14,398 nt of DNA, taken from the NCBI GenBank assembly GCA_029982105.1, contig JARRCQ010000011.1:1-14398 (forward strand), in the 5' to 3' direction. The notes below the pieces were generated by a model. That model was given only the letters and a program-made list of their open reading frames with translations, searched no databases and was not told the DNA's origin. The position numbers and the translations under genes are program-made. The stretch comes from Candidatus Atribacteria bacterium. Lineage in GTDB: Bacteria > Atribacterota > Atribacteria > Atribacterales > Caldatribacteriaceae. Each line of letters begins with the position of its first letter. Position 1 is the first letter of the stretch. Below, piece after piece: positions 14,156-14,398 of this stretch.

Positions 14156-14398
14156 ATGACTTCTAAAAAACGAGTAATAACTTCCCTTAATCATGAAGAA
14201 CCGGATCGGGTTCCGATTTATGCTAGTTTTACTCCTGAATTTGCCCAACGTCTGCGTAATCATCTTGGTTTACTGAATTTGGACCCTCTTAATCCTTTTG
14301 GGGGAGAAGTTCACGATTTAGAAGAAATCTTGGGGCTAGATATAATCCAGTATGCAGTAGGAATAGGTAATTCTTTCTATGCTTCAGAAGAGAAAGAA
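14156..14398 (+). CDS. Uroporphyrinogen-decarboxylase-family methyltransferase, 5' part
   Basis: The first 81 codons of a gene that runs off the window end. The N-terminus MTSKKRVITSLNHEEPDRVP (1-20) is the signature opening of the URO-D superfamily, here of the type found in corrinoid/methyl-transfer (MtaA-like) proteins of anaerobes rather than heme biosynthesis. LEEILGLDIIQYAVG (55-69) fits the next strand-helix unit. A strong AAAGGAGG ribosome site supports the ATG. These proteins move methyl groups between a corrinoid protein and an acceptor, but many are uncharacterised and occur in sugar-type operons beside DeoR regulators. The remainder, including zinc ligands, is not visible. Confidence 0.8.
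   Translation, partial: MTSKKRVITSLNHEEPDRVPIYASFTPEFAQRLRNHLGLLNLDPLNPFGGEVHDLEEILGLDIIQYAVGIGNSFYASEEKE

Overview
The window is AT-rich DNA with tightly packed genes, strong AGGAGG-type ribosome binding sites and sigma70-like promoters whose -10 box is usually TAAAAT. The gene content suggests a low-GC anaerobic bacterium: a flavodiiron protein beside a ferritin, a phenylacetate-CoA-ligase/ACT pair, and a corrinoid-methyltransferase-like uroporphyrinogen decarboxylase homologue. Firmicutes or Atribacterota-type lineages would fit. No rRNA, tRNA, phage, IS or CRISPR sequence was seen, so the phylum is a guess.

Region 1 (1-8380) looks like one carbohydrate or polyol catabolic operon on the + strand. 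A 24-bp perfect palindrome and a promoter (126-153) precede a TIM-barrel sugar isomerase/epimerase. An unusual 160-bp intergenic block follows, with two long inverted repeats that interlock. Then come a zinc medium-chain dehydrogenase, the alpha and beta E1 subunits of a TPP-dependent 2-oxoacid-dehydrogenase-type enzyme, a small cupin, a second zinc dehydrogenase, an FGGY carbohydrate kinase and a SorC-family sugar-responsive regulator. The last two overlap. No E2 or E3 gene is present, so the role of the E1 pair in a sugar pathway is the biochemical puzzle here.

Region 2 (8381-10360) is an oxygen/iron defence pair, flavodiiron protein plus ferritin. Its promoter carries a Fur/PerR-like 7-1-7 palindrome over the -35 box.

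Region 3 (10371-11001) holds a strongly predicted structured RNA of about 159 nt. It has its own TTGACA/TAAAGT promoter, and its 5' and 3' ends pair to form an intrinsic-terminator stem. A small ankyrin-repeat gene starts about 40 nt after the T-run, so the RNA may be a free-standing sRNA or a termination-control leader. I could not match it to a known RNA class.

Region 4 (11002-14398) has a hairpin-rich 310-bp gap. Next is a minus-strand pair, phenylacetate-CoA ligase-like enzyme followed by a tandem-ACT protein with a 4-bp overlap. Diverging from this pair is a DeoR-family regulator, then the first 81 codons of a uroporphyrinogen-decarboxylase-family methyltransferase that runs off the window and probably begins another catabolic locus.

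The two strongest candidates for undescribed biology are the structured RNA upstream of the ankyrin gene and the interlocked inverted repeats at 1222-1382.
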